DNA from: Candidatus Heimdallarchaeota archaeon
Lineage (GTDB): Archaea; Asgardarchaeota; Heimdallarchaeia; Hodarchaeales; LC-3
Assembly (NCBI GenBank): GCA_027364495.1
Contig: DAHXPE010000008.1
Location: forward strand, 1 to 5,272
Reading direction: 5' to 3'
Length of the DNA: 5,272 bases
Below, in pieces: positions 1-4,738 of the stretch. Numbering within the stretch: the first letter of the stretch is position 1; every line of letters starts with the position of its first letter. The notes under the pieces are model-generated. The model was not told the DNA's origin. It was given only the letters and a program-made list of their open reading frames with translations, and did not search any database. A program made the translations under genes and the position numbers.

Positions 1-53
1 TTGAGTATTTATTACAATTCTTAGCTATGATTATGGGCAATGAACGAAGGTAA
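1..53 (+). CDS. Possible C-terminal tail of an upstream + strand gene
   Basis: From base 3 one frame reads 16 codons (EYLLQFLAMIMGNERR) and stops at TAA 51-53. The hydrophobic/amphipathic run followed by a charged end resembles the last helix of a protein, and a T-rich stretch suited to archaeal termination follows directly at 54-88. Too little is visible to name a family. The minus strand is also open across part of this stretch, so the assignment is tentative; the sequence left of the window would settle it. Confidence 0.3.
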   Translation, partial: EYLLQFLAMIMGNERR

Positions 54-88
54 AATTTTCTTTTCCCACTAATTTTTATTATTTTTAT
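54..88 (+). terminator. T-rich tract, candidate terminator of the left-edge gene
   Basis: Immediately after the TAA at 51-53 the + strand carries repeated T runs (at about 56-64, 73-77 and 82-86). Archaeal RNA polymerase commonly terminates at such oligo-T stretches without a GC-rich hairpin. The placement fits an end for the left-edge + strand gene facing the convergent carbonic anhydrase gene. Low complexity makes a chance occurrence possible. Confidence 0.4.
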
Positions 89-117
89 ATCGTTTCTATC
101 TAAACTTTCCTTTTTTC

Positions 118-150
118 GTAATTAATTACTAAATTTGATATATTTCAAAT
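118..150. repeat. Palindrome and hairpin in the convergent spacer
   Basis: A perfect 12-bp palindrome, GTAATTAATTAC, lies at 118-129. It is followed by an inverted repeat, ATTTGA at 133-138 and TCAAAT at 145-150, with a 6-base spacer. Both lie just past the 3' end of the minus-strand carbonic anhydrase gene (stop at 165-167). They could form weak 3' hairpins that end or protect its mRNA. They are AT-only or nearly so, so chance is a real alternative. Confidence 0.3.
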
Positions 151-164
151 AAATAGATTCTATT

Positions 165-1148
165 TCAACTAGCAGTTATTTCAAACAATTGATTATCGGC
201 TTCAGGAACCAAACCGATGACCTTATCTTTGGGATCTGTGAAAAAACCTTCTATATATTTTTTATGATAAAAATTTTCGTCTCTCAAGATAGAATTTGTC
301 AAAATTTCTAAATTTTCAGTTGAATCGGTTAAGAACAATAATGTATCTGAACTTTCGAATTGACTCCGTTGTTTATTATCTCCATCATTTTGTTTTTTCT
401 TTGCTCGATAATGCCCTTGTAGACAGAAAACTAGTGATTCTATTATAGAATCAGTTAACTCTGGCTTAGGATAAAAAATTTCAATCATCCCACCTAGTTT
501 ACGAGCTTTATGGCCGTGCGATATTGCAAAATAAGGCTTACCGAGAGTATTTATAACAATTAATGAAGGATCTTGACCAATCGATGGATGCAATCCTTCG
601 TGAAAAATGGATGGGTTTATTCCTAAGAAAGTATTATCTATATCATCGACATCATAAAGCCAACCTGTATTATGATCGTAAAATCGTGCTTGTGGTGCGT
701 TCCATACTTGAGCAAGGTTACGCGTAGTTAAGAATGGATCATAATCATTAAAGCTATTCTTAACGCATGGTCTAAGATTCTGAATTAGATTCATAAAAAC
801 ATTATTTTTATCTTCATCAAATGCTATAATGTGACCACCGCAATTTGGTTGGGCAGATGGATTAGAATTTGGATGTATACCATGTGAAACAACAACATTA
901 TCATCAGTAAAATTACTTAAGGACGTAATTTCTGGAAACAATGCATTACCAGCAGTGGAAATTGGCTCTTTAGAAGGGAATCTCTTATAAATAGGTGTTA
1001 CAGGAATTCTGGAATCAATACATAAACTGAGTAAACCATCATAATCACTGTTTTCTGGCAAAGTCACTTCAACATCTTGGATATACTTTTTGTAACCCTT
1101 TTGACTGAAATCAGAATCATTTTCGATTTTTTTTACTTTCGCTTTCAT
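165..1148 (-). CDS. CsoSCA-like beta-class carbonic anhydrase homologue
   Basis: This is probably a zinc carbonic anhydrase (CO2 + H2O to bicarbonate + H+), cytosolic, with no signal peptide or membrane segment. The beta-CA Zn/dyad motif C-x-D-S-R is at residues 43-47 (C43, D45, R47), followed by a family-like AGN at 66-68. A hydrophobic strand then ends in a histidine (VVVSH, H89), and C103-G-G-H follows. In ordinary beta-CAs the second motif is H-x2-C; here H89 and C103 are 13 residues apart, with H92 as an alternative (H-x10-C). From memory, the carboxysomal enzyme CsoSCA uses C-x-D-x-R and H-x10-C, and its strand-His...Cys-x-x-His layout resembles 85-106 here. At 327 aa the protein is far longer than a single beta-CA domain and would leave room for the second, zinc-free domain of CsoSCA. 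It lacks CsoSCA's N-terminal helical domain, since the catalytic Cys comes at residue 43. It starts at ATG 1146-1148 with no SD, divergent from phzF. The zinc-enzyme fold is likely and the CsoSCA subtype is inference; a non-CA hydrolase of the same fold is possible. Confidence 0.62.
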   Translation of the reverse strand: MKAKVKKIENDSDFSQKGYKKYIQDVEVTLPENSDYDGLLSLCIDSRIPVTPIYKRFPSKEPISTAGNALFPEITSLSNFTDDNVVVSHGIHPNSNPSAQPNCGGHIIAFDEDKNNVFMNLIQNLRPCVKNSFNDYDPFLTTRNLAQVWNAPQARFYDHNTGWLYDVDDIDNTFLGINPSIFHEGLHPSIGQDPSLIVINTLGKPYFAISHGHKARKLGGMIEIFYPKPELTDSIIESLVFCLQGHYRAKKKQNDGDNKQRSQFESSDTLLFLTDSTENLEILTNSILRDENFYHKKYIEGFFTDPKDKVIGLVPEADNQLFEITAS

Positions 1149-1153
1149 AATTA

Positions 1154-1201
1154 ATTGTCTAGAAATATAAATTTATTATTGTTTAGAAAGATAAATTTAT
1201 T
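1154..1201. repeat. Tandem 24-bp direct repeat, two copies (22/24 identical)
   Basis: Unit 1 (1154-1177) and unit 2 (1178-1201) abut exactly and differ only at two positions (C/T at 1159/1183 and T/G at 1166/1190). Each unit ends with the perfect 10-bp palindrome ATAAATTTAT (1167-1176 and 1191-1200), which is itself TATA-like on both strands. A degenerate third copy at 1206-1225 matches about 14 of 20 positions of the unit. The array fills the region between the divergent carbonic anhydrase and phzF starts, so it is probably promoter or operator DNA rather than junk. Confidence 0.7.
1164..1178 (-). promoter_or_regulatory. TATA-like promoter element of the carbonic anhydrase gene
   Basis: Read on the minus strand, repeat unit 1 presents an AATTTATAT-type box centred about 24 bases upstream of the ATG at 1148. 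That spacing puts transcription start at or within a few bases of the initiation codon, which is the leaderless arrangement common in archaea. There is no purine-rich SD in front of this ATG, which agrees. Unit 2 offers a second TATA-like box 24 bp further upstream. Confidence 0.5.
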
Positions 1202-1213
1202 TTTTTATCTAAA

Positions 1214-1230
1214 AACGAATATTTAAACAA
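1214..1230 (+). promoter_or_regulatory. TATA-like promoter element of phzF
   Basis: AATATTTAAA at 1218-1227 is centred about 30 bases upstream of the ATG at 1253, with a short purine-containing stretch before it that could serve as BRE. No SD precedes the ATG; the bases are a run of A then T and TTAAAT. A leaderless or near-leaderless transcript is the simplest reading. The box falls inside the degenerate third repeat copy. Confidence 0.5.
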
Positions 1231-1234
1231 AAAA

Positions 1235-1245
1235 TTTTTTTTTTT
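1235..1245 (+). terminator. T11 tract between the phzF TATA box and its start codon
   Basis: Eleven consecutive T residues follow six A residues (1229-1234) just upstream of the phzF ATG. If transcription starts near 1249-1253, the tract lies outside the message. It could stop + strand transcripts arriving antisense through the carbonic anhydrase gene, or help melt the promoter. If the start site is further upstream, it would lie in the 5' UTR. Its function is inference; the tract itself is plain. Confidence 0.35.
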
Positions 1246-1252
1246 CTTAAAT

Positions 1253-2101
1253 ATGGTTATTCCCATTTATGTAGTTGACGCTTTTACTGATTCACCGTTT
1301 AAAGGTAATCAAGCTGGCATCTGTTTTCTAGATAAATCATATGGATCAATTGATGAGTCTATTCTTCAAAAGATTGCTTTTGAAATGAATTTATCAGAAA
1401 CGGCTTTTGTTTCTCCAATAAATACAAAAGAATCCTTTTCAGATGCAGAAGATTTTAATTTAAGGTGGTTTACTCCTACAACTGAAATTGATTTATGTGG
1501 TCATGCAACATTGGCAACTGCACATGTTTTATTTCATGAATTAGCTAATTCAAATAAGGAATTGAAATTCCACACAATGAGTGGTGTTTTATCTGTATCG
1601 AAAGATGAAGATTTTCTTAAAATGGATTTTCCTGCAAATCCTTCAGAGTCAATTTCATCTATCGATTTTATTTCCACTTCACTTGGTTTGCAAAAGGAAG
1701 AAATAATTTCCTGGGAATATGACCCTAAACTTGCAAATGTCCTTGTGGAAGTTAAGAATAGCGATATTTTACAAAGAATTGAGCCTGATTTTGCTAAACT
1801 AAAAAAGTATACTGGAAAATTAAGAATTGTTGGCTTAATAATTACAGCAAAAATGTCAGAAACCGATTTTGACTTTGCCTCAAGATATTTTGCTCCTTGG
1901 GTGGGAATAAATGAAGATCCAGTTACTGGTTCGTCTCATACTACCTTAGGACCTTATTGGTCTGCAAAATTAGGAAAAACAGAATTACAAACAATCCAAC
2001 TTAGTAAAAGAACAGGAAAATTAAAGCTTATAGTAACAAATTCACGGGTCTATATTAAAGGAAAATCTTGTACAATTCTTAGTGGCAAATTCAATTTCTA
2101 A
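1253..2101 (+). CDS. PhzF-family isomerase/epimerase
   Basis: This is a cytosolic enzyme of the PhzF family, which has the diaminopimelate-epimerase fold: two similar lobes with the active site between them and acid/base catalysis without cofactor. PhzF itself isomerises dihydro-3-hydroxyanthranilate; most homologues have unknown substrates, and no phenazine genes are here. Signature segments are in order: the N-terminal strand with VDAF (8-11) and FKGNQAG (16-22), NLSETAF (46-52) with E49 as the expected catalytic glutamate, RWFTPTTEIDLCGHAT (71-86), FAPWVGINEDPVTGSSH (213-229) opening the second active-site loop, and a C-terminal RVYIKGK...LSGKF close (265-280). The 282-aa length is normal for the family and the gene looks intact. 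The start at 1253 places the first strand correctly, so no extension is needed. It is divergent from the carbonic anhydrase gene and convergent with the next gene, whose stop codon overlaps its own. Family assignment is very secure; substrate unknown. Confidence 0.93.
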   Translation: MVIPIYVVDAFTDSPFKGNQAGICFLDKSYGSIDESILQKIAFEMNLSETAFVSPINTKESFSDAEDFNLRWFTPTTEIDLCGHATLATAHVLFHELANSNKELKFHTMSGVLSVSKDEDFLKMDFPANPSESISSIDFISTSLGLQKEEIISWEYDPKLANVLVEVKNSDILQRIEPDFAKLKKYTGKLRIVGLIITAKMSETDFDFASRYFAPWVGINEDPVTGSSHTTLGPYWSAKLGKTELQTIQLSKRTGKLKLIVTNSRVYIKGKSCTILSGKFNF

Positions 2102-2625
2102 AAATATGGTTTTTCTTTTTTTGCTTTAGCTCTGAAAATTTCAATTGTTTGTGGTTTAATTAGTAAATAAAGTGAAAAAATACCGAATAAAGTTCCGAAA
2201 GGCGGAATAATTAAATACAAGCTTCCTACAAGCATGGTACCAATTCTACCAATCTGTTGTAACTGGAATAATTTCGAACCAAAATAAATTGAGATGCAAC
2301 CTAAAAGAATTAGCAGAAAACCTAAAATTAAGAGCACTATTTTAAGATAGTTTACAAAATATAGGGCATATTCAGTCTTAAACGCATCTTCCGAAGCGAC
2401 TAAACCAAATATCACTATCAACAGACCTAAAAGAGCTATTAAACTACCTAAAGCAATTTCAATAACTGAAGTTATTTGAATGTACCCAATAAATTCATCT
2501 TGTTTCGAAACTTCTGTTAATAATTTTTTAGTAGGGTTTTCTTGTAGTTCAAAACCGCATTCTTGACAGAATTTTGCACCTTTTTTAACTTTAGCAGTAC
2601 ATTCTGGACAGATGACCTTGGACAT
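2098..2625 (-). CDS. N-terminal zinc-ribbon membrane protein of unknown function
   Basis: A zinc ribbon opens the protein: C6-P-E-C9 and C20-Q-E-C23, the 'CPEC...CxECG' type common at the ends of archaeal membrane proteins. A charged linker (about 30-46) follows, then hydrophobic segments at about 50-77, 92-117 and 126-156. The last holds a PPFGTLFGIFSLYLL stretch that resembles the 'P-x-G-T-x-x-G-I-x-x-L' end seen in many small integral membrane proteins. The tail (157-175) is basic. The ribbon and the basic tail are probably both cytosolic; the number of helices in the last segment (one kinked or two) decides whether that fits. No catalytic motif is visible, so no function is proposed. It starts at ATG 2623-2625, with no clear SD upstream. 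Its TAG stop (2098-2100 on the + strand) overlaps the phzF TAA (2099-2101), leaving no room for an intergenic terminator. Confidence 0.8.
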   Translation of the reverse strand: MSKVICPECTAKVKKGAKFCQECGFELQENPTKKLLTEVSKQDEFIGYIQITSVIEIALGSLIALLGLLIVIFGLVASEDAFKTEYALYFVNYLKIVLLILGFLLILLGCISIYFGSKLFQLQQIGRIGTMLVGSLYLIIPPFGTLFGIFSLYLLIKPQTIEIFRAKAKKEKPYF

Positions 2626-2647
2626 AAGCGTAGTGCCTTTTAAGGAT

Positions 2648-2664
2648 TATCTTTTACTTATAGT
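2648..2664 (-). promoter_or_regulatory. TATA-like promoter of the zinc-ribbon membrane protein gene
   Basis: Read on the minus strand, the AT-rich box CTATAAGTAAAAG lies at 2651-2663, centred about 32 bases upstream of the ATG at 2625. A start site near 2630 and a very short leader would follow. The placement is suggestive but the whole spacer is AT-rich. Confidence 0.35.
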
Positions 2665-2672
2665 TGATTATG

Positions 2673-2685
2673 ATTCTATAAGAAT
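2673..2685. repeat. 13-bp interrupted palindrome in a divergent promoter region
   Basis: ATTCT-ATA-AGAAT forms perfect 5-bp arms about 48 bases upstream of the zinc-ribbon gene start and about 40 bases before the PAS gene TATA-like box. It could bind a small dimeric regulator affecting either gene. No second copy is seen in the window. Confidence 0.3.
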
Positions 2686-2719
2686 GTTAAACTTATATCT
2701 TGAAAATTTTTAAGTATAA

Positions 2720-2737
2720 TGTTTTATAAATTTAAAT
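2720..2737 (+). promoter_or_regulatory. TATA-like promoter of the PAS gene
   Basis: TTTATAAATTTAAAT at 2723-2737 is the best TATA-like match in the 2626-2806 spacer on the + strand. A start site about 25 bases on (near 2755) would give a leader of roughly 50 bases, which then contains a hairpin (2761-2780) and the SD-like GTGAT (2794-2798). Confidence 0.4.
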
Positions 2738-2760
2738 AAAGAGAATGAACTAATCTTAAG

Positions 2761-2780
2761 AAATTGTTGATTTACAATTT
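2761..2780 (+). repeat. Hairpin or operator in the PAS gene leader
   Basis: AAATTGT (2761-2767) and ACAATTT (2774-2780) are perfect 7-bp inverted arms separated by TGATTT. The element lies just downstream of the expected transcription start and 26 bases before the ATG. It could be a repressor site that blocks initiation or a weak leader hairpin. No related copy occurs before the other genes. Confidence 0.4.
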
Positions 2781-2806
2781 TAACCTAATCGCAGTGATAA
2801 AAACAA

Positions 2807-3217
2807 ATGGATATAAAATTTTCGAATCGTATTGACATTCTTCCAAAGGAATTGTCTATATCTAAAGATTTACTTTGGCAGTTAATTAATAAAGTATCTT
2901 CAGTTTTGATTGTCGATATCAATGATTTGATTATTTTATTTGCTAATCCTAATTCTCTTAAAGAATTAAAGATAATTGAACAAGATGCCGACTTACAAAT
3001 AGCATCGATCTTAGGTAAAAGATTTAGATATCCTATAACTTTTGGAGAAAAAACCCAAATAGTTTTGAGAACTTTAGAGAATACTGATGCATTAATTGAA
3101 ATTCGTTCTTCAATTATTTCATGGCAAGGTTCACCGGCTTATCTTCTCTTAGTTAACTCATTTATTAGCTTTTGTGAGGACTGTGAGTTAATTAAGCAAA
3201 CGAGATTTAATTCATAG
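2807..3217 (+). CDS. Stand-alone PAS-like domain protein
   Basis: This is a small soluble protein that is nearly all one PAS-like sensor domain, with no kinase, receiver or DNA-binding part. The PAS pattern is visible in order: a helix (about 20-30), strand SVLIVDI (32-38), strand IILFANPNSLKEL (42-54) matching the usual 'I-x-x-x-N-P' opening, and a C-terminal sheet EIRSSIISWQGSPAYLLLV (98-116), very like the 'R-x-S-x-I-x-W-x-G-x-P-A-x-L-L-L' end of PAS domains in histidine kinases. The final 20 residues hold C123-E-D-C126, a single CxxC pair. Lone PAS proteins usually act by binding a ligand or by partnering other PAS proteins, but the ligand is not readable here. The ATG at 2807 is supported by GTGAT at 2794-2798, 8 bases upstream. 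It stands alone between a divergent neighbour and a 228-base gap to the metal transporter gene. Fold likely; role unknown. Confidence 0.75.
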   Translation: MDIKFSNRIDILPKELSISKDLLWQLINKVSSVLIVDINDLIILFANPNSLKELKIIEQDADLQIASILGKRFRYPITFGEKTQIVLRTLENTDALIEIRSSIISWQGSPAYLLLVNSFISFCEDCELIKQTRFNS

Positions 3218-3240
3218 CTTTTTTGCAAAGCGATATTTTT

Positions 3241-3299
3241 ATATTTTAATTTTCAACTAGTCTAAACCTGTATGTGCAACTGAAAGCCTTTTAAAATAT
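3241..3299. repeat. Long interrupted inverted repeat after the PAS gene
   Basis: ATATTTTAA (3241-3249) pairs with TTAAAATAT (3291-3299), and inside it TTTCA (3251-3255) pairs with TGAAA (3281-3285). Together these give about 14 pairs around a 25-base loop with an uneven internal bulge. It lies 24 bases after the PAS stop codon, so it could fold at the 3' end of that mRNA. The pairs are mostly A-U and the fold would be weak. Confidence 0.3.
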
Positions 3300-3307
3300 T
3301 TTTCATT

Positions 3308-3325
3308 AGTTCAATCAATTGAACT
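3308..3325. promoter_or_regulatory. Operator-like 18-bp palindrome upstream of mntH
   Basis: AGTTCAAT-CA-ATTGAACT is a perfect 8-bp inverted repeat with a 2-bp spacer, the size and shape of a site for a dimeric winged-helix repressor. It lies about 120 bases upstream of the transporter ATG and about 65 bases before its TATA-like box. That is further than a typical archaeal repressor site, so activation or an unseen upstream promoter are alternatives. A half-site-like TTCAATTG recurs at 3362-3369. A link to a metal-sensing regulator (DtxR/MntR type) is inferred from the neighbour only; the bases do not match a consensus I can name. Confidence 0.45.
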
Positions 3326-3384
3326 CTTGACCGATAAATAGTGCAAAGATAATTCGATTATTTCAATTGGATACTGATCTTTTA

Positions 3385-3406
3385 TTGATATTATATTTTG
3401 TTTAAA
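3385..3406 (+). promoter_or_regulatory. TATA-like promoter of mntH
   Basis: TTGATATTATATTTTG (3385-3400) followed by TTTAAAG (3401-3407) gives the best TATA-like candidates. A start about 25 bases on (near 3415-3425) would leave a short leader carrying the SD-like GTGAT at 3435-3439, 6 bases before the ATG at 3446. GTGAT pairs with the archaeal 16S tail (consensus GGAGGTGATC), which supports this start codon. Confidence 0.4.
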
Positions 3407-3445
3407 GGTTACGAACCGAGAATTATAAAAATACGTGATTAAACT

Positions 3446-4714
3446 ATGTTTAGTTTTTTAAAGGATAGGAACCTTTGGCGATTTATGGGATCTGGCATTA
3501 TTGTAAGTGTAGCCTATATAGATCCGGGAAATTGGGGAACAAATATTTCAGGAGGAGCAGAATTCCATTATGATTTATTATGGATAATATGGCTAGCAAG
3601 TTTAATGGCGATGTTATTTCAATATTTATCAGGAAAAATTGGTTTAGCAGGATATAATTTAGTCGAATTAATTAAAGAATCACAACCAAATAAAATTATA
3701 ATTTATTGTTATTGGTTTTTAATAGAAATAGCAATTCTAGCTACTGATTTAGCAGAATTTCTAGGAATTGTCGTTGCATTATATCTATTGTTTGGTATTC
3801 CGCTTTTATTTGGGTCATTTATTGCTGTTTTTGATGTTTTACTCTTTTTCATACTCACGTCAAAAAAATTCAGGTTCGTAGAATATACTTTTTTTATATT
3901 TGTTTCAATAGTAGGATTTTCTTTTCTTTATGAGATAATATTAGCACAACCGAGTTTTTCTCATATTTTGGTTCATTCAATAACTCCATCGATTAATAAT
4001 AGAAGCATTCTTTTAGTGGTTGGTATTATTGGAGCAACTGTAATGCCACATGCATTATTAATTCATTCCTGGTTGATTAAAAATAAGGTCTCAGAAATGT
4101 ATGAAAATGGAAATTTAGAAGATAACCCTCATTCTCCAGTTGTTCAAAAAAAATTACTCAGATACCATCTCATAGATAATTTTATTTCATTATTTGTTGC
4201 TGGATTAATAAATGCTGCAATGCTTATCCTAGCAGCTGCAACCTTTTATAAGAATTCCGTTACTGTTGCTACCCTAGAAGAAGCATACATAATATTAAAA
4301 CCATTATTTGGAGAAATAGCAGCAATAGTATTTGCCATTGCTTTACTTTCAGCAGGACTTTCATCATCAATAACAGGAACATTGGCAGGTCAAGCCATAA
4401 TGGATGGTTTAACAGATATTCACATAAAACCATGGATAAGAAGATTAGTTACTAGATTTATAAATTTAATACCAATAACAATAGCTATTCTTTTGGGAAT
4501 AGAACCCTTAATCATTCTAGTAATTAGCCAGGTTGTTTTATCTATTATGATTCCATTACCATTAATACCTATTTTGTATTATAGTTCTAAAAAAGATTTA
4601 ATGAAAGAATTAACAAATAAACCTGTGACTATATTCGTAGCAGGTATGTTTGCTTTATTAATAATTGCTTTGAATGCTTACTTATTAATAGATGTATTAA
4701 TCTCACTCAAATAA
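3446..4714 (+). CDS. mntH: Nramp-family divalent metal ion transporter (MntH-like)
   Basis: This is a proton-linked importer of Mn2+/Fe2+ (Nramp/SLC11, LeuT fold) in the cytoplasmic membrane. About 11 membrane segments are visible, at roughly 12-30, 43-65, 84-112, 117-138, 145-166, 187-209, 243-268, 285-312, 338-353, 355-378 and 393-419. The metal site is complete by motif: DPGN (D26, N29) in TM1 and A197-x-x-M200-PH in TM6, where the methionine favours transition metals over Mg/Ca. Proton-path residues D101 and E104 in TM3 and H202 and H207 in TM6 are present, as are the TM10 glutamine Q362 in SQVVLS and the TM11 asparagine N410. The TM8 signature SSSITGTLAGQAIMDG (306-321) is typical. The 422-aa length is normal, with no N-terminal extension. 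The start at 3446 is supported by GTGAT at 3435-3439. It is monocistronic in appearance and ends 24 bases from a convergent gene. The numbering analogy to DraNramp is from memory. Substrate by family is Mn2+ or Fe2+; which one cannot be told from sequence. Confidence 0.95.
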   Translation: MFSFLKDRNLWRFMGSGIIVSVAYIDPGNWGTNISGGAEFHYDLLWIIWLASLMAMLFQYLSGKIGLAGYNLVELIKESQPNKIIIYCYWFLIEIAILATDLAEFLGIVVALYLLFGIPLLFGSFIAVFDVLLFFILTSKKFRFVEYTFFIFVSIVGFSFLYEIILAQPSFSHILVHSITPSINNRSILLVVGIIGATVMPHALLIHSWLIKNKVSEMYENGNLEDNPHSPVVQKKLLRYHLIDNFISLFVAGLINAAMLILAAATFYKNSVTVATLEEAYIILKPLFGEIAAIVFAIALLSAGLSSSITGTLAGQAIMDGLTDIHIKPWIRRLVTRFINLIPITIAILLGIEPLIILVISQVVLSIMIPLPLIPILYYSSKKDLMKELTNKPVTIFVAGMFALLIIALNAYLLIDVLISLK

Positions 4715-4734
4715 TAAAAAAGTCAATTTTATTA
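4712..4734. terminator. Bidirectional terminator-like hairpin between convergent genes
   Basis: TAATAAAA (4712-4719, starting in the mntH stop codon) and TTTTATTA (4727-4734) are perfect 8-bp inverted arms around a 7-base loop. The element fills the 24-base gap between mntH and the convergent small gene. Each strand gains a T run: TTTTATT at 4727-4733 on the + strand and a T6 tract on the minus strand (4716-4721). A shared terminator is the natural reading, although the stem is all A-T. Confidence 0.5.
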
Positions 4735-4738
4735 AAAA

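Noticed and set aside
165..1148. Ordinary single-domain beta-carbonic anhydrase
   Set aside because: C-x-D-S-R and AGN fit, but the H-x2-C motif is absent and the protein is far longer than a single-domain enzyme, so the plain call was replaced by a CsoSCA-like one.
1154..1201. CRISPR array or plasmid-type iterons
   Set aside because: Only two adjacent near-identical units with no spacers, no cas genes and no replication initiator; the location points to promoter function.
1253..2101. Phenazine biosynthesis locus
   Set aside because: Only the PhzF family member is present; no other phz gene is near, and most PhzF homologues have nothing to do with phenazines.
165..2101. Carbonic anhydrase and phzF as a joint pathway
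   Set aside because: They are divergent and share a promoter region, but no known reaction links them. Shared control is possible; a shared pathway is not supported.
3218..3445. Small protein gene or tRNA in the spacer
   Set aside because: Reading frames are very short (for example 14 codons on the minus strand from 3306) and no cloverleaf pairing was found.
2807..4714. PAS sensor and mntH as one operon
   Set aside because: The 228-base gap holds its own TATA-like box, an SD-like GTGAT and an operator-like palindrome, so separate units are more likely.
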